Shown piece after piece: positions 1 to 8,483 of a DNA stretch of 64,000 bases (position 1 is the stretch's first letter; every line of letters starts with the position of its first letter). The position numbers and the translations under genes are program-made. The stretch is from assembly GCF_008905045.1 (NCBI RefSeq), contig NZ_VWMY01000057.1:1-64000 (forward strand), read 5' to 3'. The notes under the pieces are model-generated. The model was not told the DNA's origin, searched no databases, and worked only from the letters and a program-made list of their open reading frames with translations. The stretch comes from Streptomyces albicerus. GTDB taxonomy: Bacteria > Actinomycetota > Actinomycetes > Streptomycetales > Streptomycetaceae.

Positions 1-358
1 TGTGCACCTCGACACCGGCCGGCGGCGCGATGTCGGCGGCGGTGACCAGACCCGGGCCCTGCTTGCGCAGGTACATCACGACGGGCTCGTCGTGCTCGGA
101 CGAGACGACGAGCTGCTTGATGTTGAGGATCAGGTCGGTGACGTCCTCCTTGACGCCCGGCACGGTGGTGAACTCGTGCAGAACGCCGTCGATGCGGATG
201 CTGGTGACAGCGGCACCGGGGATCGACGACAGGAGGGTGCGGCGGAGGGAGTTGCCGAGGGTGTAGCCGAAGCCCGGCTCCAGCGGCTCGATCACGAACC
301 GGGAGCGGAACTCGTCGACGACCTCTTCGGTCAACGAGGGACGCTGAGCGATCAGCAT
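1..358 (-). CDS. rpoA: RNA polymerase alpha subunit, N-terminal part (cut by window edge)
   Basis: The ATG at 358 begins MLIAQRPSLTEEVVDEF and the reading frame stays open to base 1, giving the first 119 residues of the alpha N-terminal domain. This domain dimerises and is the platform for assembly of beta and beta-prime. The stretch FVIEPLEPGFGYTLGNSLRR is the typical conserved dimerisation region. It is the last gene seen of the infA-rpmJ-rpsM-rpsK-rpoA cluster and follows rpsK by about 148 bases. The C-terminal domain lies outside the window. Confidence 0.97.
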   Translation of the reverse strand, partial: MLIAQRPSLTEEVVDEFRSRFVIEPLEPGFGYTLGNSLRRTLLSSIPGAAVTSIRIDGVLHEFTTVPGVKEDVTDLILNIKQLVVSSEHDEPVVMYLRKQGPGLVTAADIAPPAGVEVH

Positions 359-506
359 GTGTGGATCAGATCCTTCTTTCGTGGACGCCCGCTATTTGAC
401 GCCCGACGGAACCGCGCGTTTCACAGCGCGGGTACTGCAAGGGTACGGGCGATACGGCCCTTTTACGGAGCCATACCGCCCGAATCCTCAAGACAACCGT
501 GCGTCG

Positions 507-911
507 TCAGACGCGACGACGCTTCGGCGGACGGCAGCCATTGTGCGGGGTGGGCGTGACGTCCTGGATCGAGCCGACCTCGAGGCCAGTGGCCTGGAGG
601 GAGCGGATCGCGGTCTCACGGCCGGAGCCCGGACCCTTGACGAACACATCCACCTTGCGCATGCCGTGCTCCTGCGCGCGGCGGGCGGCCGACTCGGCGG
701 CCATCTGCGCGGCGAAGGGGGTGGACTTGCGCGAGCCCTTGAAGCCGACGTGGCCGGCGGAGGCCCAGGAGATCACGTTGCCCGAGGGGTCCGTGATCGA
801 GACGATCGTGTTGTTGAACGTGCTCTTGATGTGCGCGTGCCCGTGAGCGACGTTCTTCTTTTCCTTGCGGCGCACCTTCTTGGCAGCGCCCTGACGACCC
901 TTGGGGGGCAT
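507..911 (-). CDS. rpsK: 30S ribosomal protein S11
   Basis: This 134-residue protein has the usual S11 length and core: a basic N-terminus, then HAHIKSTFNNTIVSITD, and a C-terminal GSIQDVTPTPHNGCRPPKRR tail. S11 sits on the 30S platform and contacts 16S rRNA near the mRNA exit path. It lies between rpsM (69 bases upstream) and rpoA (about 148 bases downstream), the standard alpha-operon order. The ATG at 911 is preceded by a purine-rich site (revcomp of actcctacgggg). Confidence 0.98.
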   Translation of the reverse strand: MPPKGRQGAAKKVRRKEKKNVAHGHAHIKSTFNNTIVSITDPSGNVISWASAGHVGFKGSRKSTPFAAQMAAESAARRAQEHGMRKVDVFVKGPGSGRETAIRSLQATGLEVGSIQDVTPTPHNGCRPPKRRRV

Positions 912-980
912 CTATTACTCCTACGGGGAGGTGGTCGGTCCTACAGCGAAGACCGCTGATGAAGCGTTGTCCGCTGAGGA

Positions 981-1361
981 CTACTTCTTGCCCGGCTTCT
1001 TCTTGCCGGCGATGGCGCGACGCGGGCCCTTGCGGGTACGAGCGTTCGTGCTGGTGCGCTGACCGTGGACGGGCAGGCCACGACGGTGACGCAGACCCTG
1101 GTAGCAGCCGATCTCGACCTTGCGGCGGATGTCGGCCTGAACCTCACGACGGAGGTCACCCTCGGTCTTGATGTTGTTGTCCACGTACTCGCGGATCTTG
1201 ACCAGCTCCTCCTCGGAGAGGTCACGAACGCGGGTGTTCGGGTTGACGCCGGTCTCGGCCAGCGTCTTCTGCGAGAGGGTCCGGCCGATGCCGAACACGT
1301 AGGTGAGGGCAACCTCCACGCGCTTTTCGCGCGGGATGTCAACACCGGAAACGCGTGCCAT
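981..1361 (-). CDS. rpsM: 30S ribosomal protein S13
   Basis: The 126-residue product starts MARVSGVDIPREKRVEVALTY and contains the helix-two-turn-helix core and the RHRRGLPVHGQRT motif that contacts 16S rRNA in the 30S head and forms intersubunit bridges. The C-terminus is Lys-rich (GPRRAIAGKKKPGKK), as is normal for S13. It follows rpmJ after about 219 bases. That gap contains a short GC hairpin (1455-1473) but no gene. Confidence 0.98.
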   Translation of the reverse strand: MARVSGVDIPREKRVEVALTYVFGIGRTLSQKTLAETGVNPNTRVRDLSEEELVKIREYVDNNIKTEGDLRREVQADIRRKVEIGCYQGLRHRRGLPVHGQRTSTNARTRKGPRRAIAGKKKPGKK

Positions 1362-1580
1362 TCAATGGCTCCAGTTGTCGTTCGGAGGTCTTCCGCAGAA
1401 CCGCATCCCGCCCGCCGTCATCTCCGCTTCTCGAAGATTCGGTACGAACCGGGTCCCCGGCCTCCGACCGGGGGTATCAGGTCCGATGATCCACATGAGA
1501 CTCGGTCCTGGGCTCTGCGTATGAACATGTACTACTTGCGTCGCGCGAAGTTCTGCGGGTGCAGAAGGTTCGGTCGTGCG

Positions 1581-1694
1581 TCAGCCCTGGCGCTGCTTGT
1601 GGCGCGGGTTTTCGCAGATGACCATGACCCGGCCGTGACGGCGGATCACCCTGCACTTGTCGCAGATCTTCTTGACGCTCGGCTTGACCTTCAT
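1581..1694 (-). CDS. rpmJ: 50S ribosomal protein L36 (zinc-type)
   Basis: This 37-residue protein (MKVKPSVKKICDKCRVIRRH, then a 17-residue tail) has the zinc ligands C11, C14, C27 and H32 of the zinc-binding (C+) form of L36. The frame opens with ATG at 1694 and ends in TGA at 1583-1581. It lies 58 bases after infA, in the same order as in other actinobacteria. A longer open frame across this place is out of frame with L36 and was ignored. Confidence 0.97.
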   Translation of the reverse strand: MKVKPSVKKICDKCRVIRRHGRVMVICENPRHKQRQG

Positions 1695-1752
1695 TAGGTG
1701 AGGTTCTCCGGGTCAGTGCCACCACCCCGCGGAAGCGGGGCACAGGCAAGAT

Positions 1753-1974
1753 CTACTTGTATCGGTAGACGATCCGGCCACGCGTCAGGTCGTACGGAGA
1801 CAGCTCCACCACGACCCGGTCGTCAGGGAGGATGCGGATGTAGTGCATACGCATCTTGCCGCTGATGTGTGCCAGGACCTGGTGGCCGTTCTGGAGCTCC
1901 ACCTTGAACATGGCGTTCGGGAGAGACTCGACGACAGTGCCTTCGATCTCGATGGCACCTTGCTTCTTGGCCAC
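1753..1974 (-). CDS. infA: Translation initiation factor IF-1
   Basis: This 73-residue single S1/OB-fold protein reads (M)AKKQGAIEIEGTVVESLPNA and ends RGRIVYRYK. IF-1 occupies the 30S A site during initiation. The GTG at 1974 was chosen because it gives the standard family N-terminus and has GAAGGG a few bases upstream; an upstream in-frame ATG at 2031 would add 19 residues with no family counterpart. It leads the infA-rpmJ-rpsM-rpsK-rpoA cluster. Confidence 0.97.
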   Translation of the reverse strand: MAKKQGAIEIEGTVVESLPNAMFKVELQNGHQVLAHISGKMRMHYIRILPDDRVVVELSPYDLTRGRIVYRYK

Positions 1975-2056
1975 GCTTCGCCCTTCGAATCGACTACCTT
2001 GATCGACCCCGCACTTACCGCATGCAGACATGCGGATGCACGAGAGCCGACGAGTC

Positions 2057-2086
2057 AGTCTACGTCAGGCCTCTCGGAAACACGAA
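2057..2086 (-). promoter_or_regulatory. Candidate infA promoter
   Basis: On the minus strand TTCGTG (2086-2081), an 18-base spacer and TAGACT (2062-2057) give a fair vegetative promoter. It lies about 85 bases upstream of the infA start, in the 274-base gap after map. The -10 matches TANNNT; the -35 is weak. Confidence 0.4.
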
Positions 2087-2248
2087 TCGAGAGAGTCTGC
2101 CCCGCAAGGAAGATCTCTAAGCCGCGGGCTTGCAGGGGTCGCCTGGAACTGGGCTCGGCACGGGCGCCCCTTTGGGCGCGGGCCGTGAGATCTGCGGTTC
2201 CGCCGCGGGGCGCGATCAGCCCCCACGAGCCCGCAGCCGGGCAAGACC

Positions 2249-3085
2249 TCAGCCCAACGGATCAGGAGCCGCACTGATCCCGTACTCGGCCAGCTTCGCC
2301 TTACCACCATCAGGAGCCGTAAGTACCAGCGGCCCCTCCTCCGTCAACGCGACAGAGTGCTCCCAGTGGGAAGACCACGTACCGTCCGTCGTGATGACGG
2401 TCCAGTCGTCCGAGAGAACCTCGGTCTTCGGCGTGCCCAAGGACACCATCGGCTCAATGGCGAGACAGAAGCCGGGCACCAGCTTCGGCCCCTTCCCCCG
2501 CCGCCGCTCCACATAGTTCAGAAGATGCGGATCCATGTGCATCTCGGTCCCGATGCCATGCCCGCCGTAGTCCTCGATGATCCCGTACTTGCCGCCGCCG
2601 GGCTTCGGCTGCCGCCGGATGTACGTCTCGATGGCCCGGGAGACGTCGACCAGCCGGTTCCCCAGCTTCATCGCAGCGATCCCGGCCCACATCGACTCCT
2701 CGGTGACCCGGGAGAGCTCGATCAGCTCCGGAGCGTGACCGGACCCGACGAACGCCGTGTACGCGGCATCCCCATGCCACCCGTCAACGATCGCCCCCGC
2801 GTCGATCGAGATGATGTCGCCGTCCTTCAGGACCACGTCATCGCTCGGGATCCCATGCACGACGACCTCGTTCGCGGAGGTACAGATCGTCGCCGGGAAC
2901 CCCCCGTACCCCAGGAAGTTCGACTTCGCCCCGTGCTCGTCGAGCACCTTGCGCGCGACCTGGTCGAGATCACGTGTCGTAGCCCCCGGCACCGCCGCTT
3001 CCCGCGTCGCCTTGTGGACGGCGGCGACGACAAGGCCCGCCTCACGCATCTTGGCGATCTGCTCGGGGGTCTTGATCTGCACCAT
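2249..3085 (-). CDS. map: Methionine aminopeptidase type I
   Basis: The 278-residue product removes the initiator methionine from new proteins. The five metal ligands of the pita-bread fold are all visible: Asp in SIDAGAIVDGWHGDAA (two Asp), His in GGHGIGTEMH, Glu in AIEPMVS, and a final Glu in the C-terminal part after SSHWEHSVAL. It is the last gene of secY-adk-map, 113 bases after adk. The start ATG at 3085 gives the normal MVQIKTPEQIAKMREAG opening. Confidence 0.96.
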   Translation of the reverse strand: MVQIKTPEQIAKMREAGLVVAAVHKATREAAVPGATTRDLDQVARKVLDEHGAKSNFLGYGGFPATICTSANEVVVHGIPSDDVVLKDGDIISIDAGAIVDGWHGDAAYTAFVGSGHAPELIELSRVTEESMWAGIAAMKLGNRLVDVSRAIETYIRRQPKPGGGKYGIIEDYGGHGIGTEMHMDPHLLNYVERRRGKGPKLVPGFCLAIEPMVSLGTPKTEVLSDDWTVITTDGTWSSHWEHSVALTEEGPLVLTAPDGGKAKLAEYGISAAPDPLG

Positions 3086-3198
3086 GAGGGCCCGCGCTCT
3101 CCGTCTTCTCTGCCTAGTCGATTACGTACACAACAGTACGGCCGCGACGCCCGCCAGGGGCACCGCGGCCGGACCGGCCAGACCAACCAGGACGACGA

Positions 3199-3882
3199 CT
3201 ACTTGTCGTCGTCGGCCTCGTCGTCGTTCTCTTCCCTGCGCTTGAGGGCGTCCATCGCGCGCTTGGTGACCTCGTCCACCTTGCCGAGCGCCGAGATCGT
3301 CACGACCAGGCCCTGGGCCCGGTAGTAGTCGATGATCGGCTCGGTCTGCGTGTGGTAGACCTCCAGGCGCTTGCGGACGGTCTCCTCGGAGTCGTCGTCA
3401 CGCTGGTACAGCTCGCCGGCGCAGGCGTCGCAGACGCCTTCCTTCTCCGGCTTGCTGTACGTCACGTGGAAGACGTGGCTCGAGTCGTTGCGGCAGATGC
3501 GGCGGCCGGCGATGCGCTTGACCACCTCGTCCTCGGGGACCTCCAGGTCGAGCACCGCGTCCAGCTCCACACCGTCGGCCTTCAGCGCCTGGTCGAGCGC
3601 CTCGGCCTGCGAGACGTTCCGCGGGAAGCCGTCGAGCAGGAAGCCGTTCTCGGCGTCCGGCTTCTCCATGCGGTCCCGGGCCATGGCGATCGTGACCTCG
3701 TCCGGCACGAGGTTGCCCTCGTCCATGTAGGACTTGGCCAGTTTGCCGAGTTCCGTCTGCTGGCTGATGTTCGCACGGAAGAGATCGCCCGTGGAGATGT
3801 GCGGGATCGACAGGTTCTTGGCAAGGAACGCGGCCTGCGTTCCCTTGCCCGCACCGGGCGGCCCGACGAGGACGATACGCAT
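3199..3882 (-). CDS. adk: Adenylate kinase
   Basis: The 227-residue enzyme interconverts ATP + AMP and 2 ADP. The P-loop GPPGAGKGTQ is at residues 7-16, the AMP-binding site includes DGFPRN (84-89), and the LID lies near 124-165. The LID carries C130, H136, C151 and C154 (C-X5-H-X14-C-X2-C), an arrangement able to bind zinc. The C-terminus is an acidic tail (EENDDEADDDK). Its ATG overlaps the secY stop by one base (TGATG), so translation is probably coupled. Confidence 0.97.
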   Translation of the reverse strand: MRIVLVGPPGAGKGTQAAFLAKNLSIPHISTGDLFRANISQQTELGKLAKSYMDEGNLVPDEVTIAMARDRMEKPDAENGFLLDGFPRNVSQAEALDQALKADGVELDAVLDLEVPEDEVVKRIAGRRICRNDSSHVFHVTYSKPEKEGVCDACAGELYQRDDDSEETVRKRLEVYHTQTEPIIDYYRAQGLVVTISALGKVDEVTKRAMDALKRREENDDEADDDK

Positions 3883-5195
3883 CAGCGGAGGAACCCTTCG
3901 TAATTGCGCTGCTGGAGCTGGCTCTCGATCTGCTTCACGGTCTCCAGACCGACACCCACGATGATCAGGATGCTGGTGCCACCGAACGGGAAGTTCTGGT
4001 TGGCGCCGAAGCCCGCCAACGCCATCGTCGGCACAAGAGCGATCAGACCCAAGTACAGCGAACCCGGCCAGGTGATCCGGTTGAGTACGTATCCCAGGTA
4101 CTCAGCGGTCGGTCGGCCAGCCCGGATGCCCGGGATGAAGCCACCATACTTCTTCATGTTGTCCGCGACTTCCTCGGGGTTGAACGAGATCGCCACGTAG
4201 AAGAACGCGAAGAAAACGATGAGGAAGAAGTAGAGGATGATGTGCGGCGTCGCTGCCGTATCCGCGAGATTCTTCTCGATCCAGGTCTTCCAGCCGGAGG
4301 TGCCACCGGCGAACTGCGCGATCAGCGCCGGGATGTAGAGCAGCGACGAGGCAAAGATCACAGGGATGATGCCCGCCTGGTTGACCTTCAGCGGAATGTA
4401 CGTCGACGTGCCGCCGTAGGACCGGCGGCCGATCATCCGCTTCGCGTACTGGACCGGGATACGGCGCTGAGCCTGCTCGACGAAGACCACCAGGCCGACC
4501 ATGAACAGGCCGACCGCGATCACGGTGAAGAACTCGATCCAGCCGTCCGCGAGGTCACCCTGCTGCTTGATGGCCCACAGCGCCGACGGGAAGGTGGCGG
4601 CGATCGAGATGAACATCAGGATCGACATGCCGTTGCCGATGCCGCGGTCGGTGATGAGCTCACCGAGCCACATGACGGTGGCCGTACCGGCGGTCATGGT
4701 GATGACCATCGTGACGGTGACGAAGATCGACTGGTCGGGGACGATCTCGCTGGCGACCGGGCAGCTCTGGAACAGCGCGCCGCTGCGGGCGGTGGCCACC
4801 AGGCCGGTGCCCTGAAGGATGGCGAGCGCCACCGTGAGGTAACGGGTGTACTGCGTGATCTTCGCCGTACCGGCCTGGCCCTCCTTCTTGAGGGCCTCGA
4901 GGCGCGGGATCACCACGGTCAGCAGCTGCAGAATGATGCTCGCCGTGATGTACGGCATGATGCCCAGCGCGAAGATCGTGATCTGCAGCAGCGCGCCACC
5001 ACTGAACATGTTGACCAGGCCGAACAGGCCTTGGTTCTGGCTCGCGTTGTCGATGCAGGTCTGGACGTTCTTGTAGTCGACACCGGGGATCGGGATGTGC
5101 GTACCCACCCGATAGATCACGATGATGCCGAGCGTGAAGAGCAGCTTCTTGCGCAGGTCGGGCGTCTTGAACGCCCGGGCGAACGCGGTGAGCAC
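3882..5195 (-). CDS. secY: Preprotein translocase subunit SecY
   Basis: This 437-residue integral membrane protein forms the Sec channel with SecE. About ten hydrophobic segments are visible, beginning with the one after LRKKLLFTLGIIVIYRVGTH, and the plug region and the C-terminal QLQQRNYEGFLR end are typical. The start is GTG at 5195, with GGAGG six bases upstream. A strong hairpin separates it from rplO, so secY-adk-map is likely a separately expressed unit. Confidence 0.97.
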   Translation of the reverse strand: MLTAFARAFKTPDLRKKLLFTLGIIVIYRVGTHIPIPGVDYKNVQTCIDNASQNQGLFGLVNMFSGGALLQITIFALGIMPYITASIILQLLTVVIPRLEALKKEGQAGTAKITQYTRYLTVALAILQGTGLVATARSGALFQSCPVASEIVPDQSIFVTVTMVITMTAGTATVMWLGELITDRGIGNGMSILMFISIAATFPSALWAIKQQGDLADGWIEFFTVIAVGLFMVGLVVFVEQAQRRIPVQYAKRMIGRRSYGGTSTYIPLKVNQAGIIPVIFASSLLYIPALIAQFAGGTSGWKTWIEKNLADTAATPHIILYFFLIVFFAFFYVAISFNPEEVADNMKKYGGFIPGIRAGRPTAEYLGYVLNRITWPGSLYLGLIALVPTMALAGFGANQNFPFGGTSILIIVGVGLETVKQIESQLQQRNYEGFLR

Positions 5196-5255
5196 GGTGC
5201 CTCCTGCGACCCCCGCGCAAGTGCGTCAGAGGTGACGGTCTTGAGGTTCGACGAA

Positions 5256-5284
5256 TAAGTAACGGACAGCTAACTAACAGTCAG
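5256..5284 (-). promoter_or_regulatory. Candidate secY promoter in an A/T-rich patch
   Basis: On the minus strand CTGACT (5284-5279), 17 bases, then TACTTA (5261-5256; TTACTT one base over also fits). The surrounding stretch 5245-5285 is unusually A/T-rich for this genome and lies between the rplO-end hairpin and secY. Confidence 0.4.
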
Positions 5285-5374
5285 AGGCCGCCCGGAGTTC
5301 CCAGGAGGCACACCGGACGAAAATGAGCAGTGCAGGCCACCTTACCGGCGACACCGCTCCCCGAGGAACGACCA

Positions 5375-5408
5375 ACCGGGGATGCCCCATTTGTGGGGCA
5401 TCCCCGGT
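5375..5408 (-). terminator. Perfect 15-bp hairpin after rplO
   Basis: ACCGGGGATGCCCCA (5375-5389) and its exact reverse complement (5394-5408) flank a four-base loop. It follows the rplO stop by about 35 bases. There is no U-tract, which is common for Streptomyces terminators. It probably ends the spc transcript before secY. Confidence 0.75.
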
Positions 5409-5443
5409 CGGGATCGCTCAAGTCATCGAGGCGCCTGCTGAAT

Positions 5444-5899
5444 TCAGACGAGCTCGGTGACGGTACCGCCGGCGGCGGTGATCTTCTCCTTGGCGGAGCC
5501 GGAGACGGCATCGACCGTCACCTGCAGCGCCACGGAGATCTCGCCCTGGCCGAGGACCTTGACGAGGCTGTTCTTGCGAACGGCACCCTTGGCGACGAGC
5601 CCCTCGACGGTGACCTCGCCACCCTCCGGGTACAGCGCGCCCAGCTTGTCGAGGTTCACGACCTGGTACTCGGTCTTGAACGGGTTCTTGAAGCCCTTCA
5701 GCTTCGGGAGACGCATGTGGAGGGGCATCTGCCCGCCCTCGAAGCGCTCCGGAACCTGGTAACGGGCCTTCGTACCCTTGGTACCACGACCGGCCGTCTT
5801 ACCCTTCGACGCCTCACCACGACCGACACGGGTCTTGGCGGTCTTGGCGCCCGGGGCGGGACGGAGGTTGTGGATCTTGAGCGGGTTGTTCTCCGCCAT
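5444..5899 (-). CDS. rplO: 50S ribosomal protein L15
   Basis: The 151-residue product begins MAENNPLKIHNLRPAPGAKT and has the Gly/Lys-rich N-terminal tail (GRGEASKGKTAGRGTKG) that enters 23S rRNA, followed by the globular C-terminal L15 domain. It is the last gene of the spc group here, two bases after rpmD. Confidence 0.98.
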   Translation of the reverse strand: MAENNPLKIHNLRPAPGAKTAKTRVGRGEASKGKTAGRGTKGTKARYQVPERFEGGQMPLHMRLPKLKGFKNPFKTEYQVVNLDKLGALYPEGGEVTVEGLVAKGAVRKNSLVKVLGQGEISVALQVTVDAVSGSAKEKITAAGGTVTELV

Positions 5900-5901
5900 G
5901 A

Positions 5902-6084
5902 TCAGTCGACCTCCTCAACCGTCACGAGGTGGCGGACGGTGTGCACCATTCCGCGGAACTCGGGGCGGTCCTCCTTGACGACCACGTCGTTGACCCGCTT
6001 GAGGCCAAGCGAACGCAGGGTGTCGCGGTGGTTCTGCTTGCTGCCGATGTACGACTTCTTCTGCGTGATCTTGAGCTGTGCCAT
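5902..6084 (-). CDS. rpmD: 50S ribosomal protein L30
   Basis: This 60-residue protein (MAQLKITQKKSYIGSKQNHR at the start, ending HLVTVEEVD) is the normal bacterial short form of L30. The ATG at 6084 overlaps the last base of the rpsE TAA stop, so the two are probably translationally coupled. An upstream extension of the open frame runs inside rpsE and was rejected. Confidence 0.97.
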   Translation of the reverse strand: MAQLKITQKKSYIGSKQNHRDTLRSLGLKRVNDVVVKEDRPEFRGMVHTVRHLVTVEEVD

Positions 6085-6692
6085 TACGCAGCACCAGCCC
6101 CGGCACGCGCACGCAGCAGAGCCGCGGGAGCGACGTCCTCGAGGGGCAGACCGCGGCGGGCCGCGATCTCCTCGGGACGCTGCAGGCCCTTCAGGGCCGC
6201 CACGGTCGCGTGCACGATGTTGATCGCGTTCGACGAGCCGAGCGACTTCGACAGGATGTCGTGCACACCGGCGCACTCGAGCACGGCACGCACCGGGCCA
6301 CCGGCGATAACGCCGGTACCGGGGGAAGCAGGCTTGAGCAGGACGACGCCCGCGGCCTTCTCGCCCGTGATCGGGTGCGGGATGGTGCCCTGGATACGGG
6401 GGACCTTGAAGAAGTGCTTCTTGGCCTCCTCAACACCCTTGGCGATGGCGGCCGGCACCTCCTTGGCCTTGCCGTAACCGACACCCACGGTGCCGTCACC
6501 GTCGCCCACCACGACCAGCGCGGTGAAGCTGAAGCGACGACCACCCTTCACAACCTTGGCGACGCGGTTGATCGCGACGACGCGCTCAACGTACGCGGTC
6601 TTCTCGGCGGCAGCTGCGCCGCCGTCACGGCCCTTCCGGTCCCGCCGCTCGCCGCCACCGGCACCGCCACCGCGGCGCTGGGGTCCAGCCAT
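6084..6692 (-). CDS. rpsE: 30S ribosomal protein S5
   Basis: The 202-residue S5 has a Gly/Arg-rich N-terminal extension of about 35 residues (MAGPQRRGGGAGGGERRDRK) before the S5 double-stranded RNA-binding domain (VVAINRVAKVVKGGRRFSF) and the C-terminal domain (GTGVIAGGPVRAVLE). S5 acts in decoding accuracy on the 30S body. It is longer than E. coli S5 (167 residues) because of its tails. Confidence 0.97.
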   Translation of the reverse strand: MAGPQRRGGGAGGGERRDRKGRDGGAAAAEKTAYVERVVAINRVAKVVKGGRRFSFTALVVVGDGDGTVGVGYGKAKEVPAAIAKGVEEAKKHFFKVPRIQGTIPHPITGEKAAGVVLLKPASPGTGVIAGGPVRAVLECAGVHDILSKSLGSSNAINIVHATVAALKGLQRPEEIAARRGLPLEDVAPAALLRARAGAGAA

Positions 6693-6735
6693 TGGAATTA
6701 CCTCTCTCTGTTTCCGCTAGCTACGGAACCAGGAC

Positions 6736-7116
6736 TCAGAACTTGAGTCCGGCCTCGCGGGCGGCGTCCGCCAGGGCAGCGATGCGCCCGGCGTACTGGT
6801 TGCCACCACGGTCGAATACGACAGCCTCGACGCCCGCGGCCTTGGCGCGCTCGGCGACCAGGGCGCCGACCTTGCCGGCCTGCGCGGACTTCTCGCCCTC
6901 GCCACGGATCGACGCGTCCAGGGTCGACGCCGACGCCAGGGTGTGACCCTTGATGTCGTCGATGACCTGGGCCACGATGTGGCGGTTCGAGCGCGTCACG
7001 ACCAGGCGGGGGCGCTCAGCCGTTCCGTTGACCTTCTTACGGATCCGGGTGTGGCGCCGCTTGATGGCAGCACGCTTGTAAGCGTCGCCCTTAGCGATCT
7101 TCGTACCGTATGCCAT
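6736..7116 (-). CDS. rplR: 50S ribosomal protein L18
   Basis: The 126-residue product starts MAYGTKIAKGDAYKRAAIKR and contains the RHTRIRKKVNGTAERPRLVV and FDRGGNQYAGRIAALADAAR motifs of L18, a 5S rRNA-binding protein of the central protuberance. The gap to rplF is only three bases. Confidence 0.98.
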   Translation of the reverse strand: MAYGTKIAKGDAYKRAAIKRRHTRIRKKVNGTAERPRLVVTRSNRHIVAQVIDDIKGHTLASASTLDASIRGEGEKSAQAGKVGALVAERAKAAGVEAVVFDRGGNQYAGRIAALADAAREAGLKF

Positions 7117-7119
7117 GGC

Positions 7120-7659
7120 TTACTTACCCGCCTTTCCGACCTTGCGGCGGATGACTTCGCCCTCGTACTTGACGCCCTTGGCCTTGTACGGGTCGGGCTT
7201 GCGCAGCTTGCGGATGTTGGCCGCAACCTCGCCGACCTTCTGCTTGTCGATGCCCTCGACCGAGAATCGGGTGGGGGCTTCCACCTTGAAGGTGATGCCC
7301 TCGGGGGCCTCGACCAGGATCGGGTGGCTGTAGCCGAGCGAGAACTCCAGGTTGGAACCCTTCGCCAGGACTCGGTAACCGACACCGCTGATCTCGAGCT
7401 TCTTCACGTAACCCTGGGTCACGCCGGTGATCATGTTCGCCACCAGCGTGCGGGACAGGCCGTGCAGGGCCTTGTTCTGACGCTCGTCGTTCGGGCGGGT
7501 GACATTGAGAATGCCGTCCTCGCCCTTAGCGATCTCGATCGGTGCCGCAATGGTGTGGGAGAGGGAGCCCTTGGGGCCCTTCACCTGGACCGTACGGCCG
7601 TCGATGGTGACGTCCACGCCGGCGGGAACCGTGATGGGGAGCTTGCCAATACGCGACAT
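7120..7659 (-). CDS. rplF: 50S ribosomal protein L6
   Basis: This 179-residue protein has the two L6 repeats, starting MSRIGKLPITVPAGVDVTID. The C-terminal RKPDPYKAKGVKYEGEVIRR is the conserved rRNA-binding end near the sarcin-ricin loop. It lies between rpsH (24 bases) and rplR. Confidence 0.98.
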   Translation of the reverse strand: MSRIGKLPITVPAGVDVTIDGRTVQVKGPKGSLSHTIAAPIEIAKGEDGILNVTRPNDERQNKALHGLSRTLVANMITGVTQGYVKKLEISGVGYRVLAKGSNLEFSLGYSHPILVEAPEGITFKVEAPTRFSVEGIDKQKVGEVAANIRKLRKPDPYKAKGVKYEGEVIRRKVGKAGK

Positions 7660-7683
7660 AGCTGTTTCCTCCGTTCCCTTCCG

Positions 7684-8082
7684 CTACCAGACGTAGGCGA
7701 GAACTTCTCCGCCTACGCCCTTCTTGCCGGCCTGCTTGTCGGTGAGGAGCCCGTGGGACGTGGAGATGATCGCCACGCCGAGGCCGCCGAGCACCTTGGG
7801 CAGGTTGGTGGACTTCGCGTACACCCGGAGTCCGGGCTTGGAGATCCGCTTGATGCCCGCGATGGAGCGCTCACGGTTCGGGCCGAACTTCAGCTCGAGA
7901 ACGAGGTTCTTGCCGACCTCGGCGTCCTCGACCTTCCAGCCCGTGATGAAGCCCTCCTGCTGGAGGATCTCCGCGATGTGCGACTTGATCTTGCTGTGCG
8001 GCATCGCCACGGAGTCGTGGTACGCCGAGTTCGCGTTACGCAGACGCGTAAGCATGTCTGCGATCGGATCAGTCATGGTCAT
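7684..8082 (-). CDS. rpsH: 30S ribosomal protein S8
   Basis: The 132-residue product begins MTMTDPIADMLTRLRNANSA and ends GVGGEVLAYVW, with the STSHGLLTD loop that binds 16S rRNA helix 21. In E. coli S8 represses the spc operon by binding its mRNA; no equivalent site was identified here. A gap of about 210 bases to rpsN upstream is unusually large for this cluster. Confidence 0.98.
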   Translation of the reverse strand: MTMTDPIADMLTRLRNANSAYHDSVAMPHSKIKSHIAEILQQEGFITGWKVEDAEVGKNLVLELKFGPNRERSIAGIKRISKPGLRVYAKSTNLPKVLGGLGVAIISTSHGLLTDKQAGKKGVGGEVLAYVW

Positions 8083-8292
8083 GAATTGGCCTTCGGCCTC
8101 TCTCGCCGGGGTTTCCTGTATGCGCCATCCCTCTCCCCACTCGGTGGCGGGACGGGTGCGGTGCGGGGACCTACGGCGTAGTAAGTCGTACGGGCGTCAG
8201 GCGCCCAACCCTCCTAGCCTAAGCCATGGAGAGCAGGGCACCTGACCGAGCCCTTTACTTACCGAGAGCTTCCGGAATCCCGAAGTACGGGA

Positions 8293-8478
8293 CTACCAGG
8301 AGCTCTTGGTCACGCCCGGCAGCTCGCCACGGTGAGCCATCTCACGAAGGCACACGCGGCAGAGGCCGAACTTGCGGTACACGGAGTGCGGACGACCACA
8401 GCGCTGGCAGCGCGTGTAGCCACGTACACCGAACTTGGGCTTACGAGCAGCCTTGGCAATCAGAGCCTTCTTCGCCAT
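8293..8478 (-). CDS. rpsN: 30S ribosomal protein S14, zinc-binding type
   Basis: This 61-residue protein has four zinc-ligand cysteines, C24, C27, C40 and C43 (CQRC, then CRVC), so it is the short zinc-requiring form of S14. The ATG at 8478 follows the rplE stop by five bases, as expected in the spc operon. Streptomycetes usually also encode a cysteine-free S14 induced by zinc starvation; that gene is not in this window. Confidence 0.97.
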   Translation of the reverse strand: MAKKALIAKAARKPKFGVRGYTRCQRCGRPHSVYRKFGLCRVCLREMAHRGELPGVTKSSW

Positions 8479-8483
8479 CTCGC

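Noticed and set aside
1362..1580. Small gene in the rpsM-rpmJ gap
   Set aside because: No frame with a ribosome site or family match; only a weak 6-bp hairpin.
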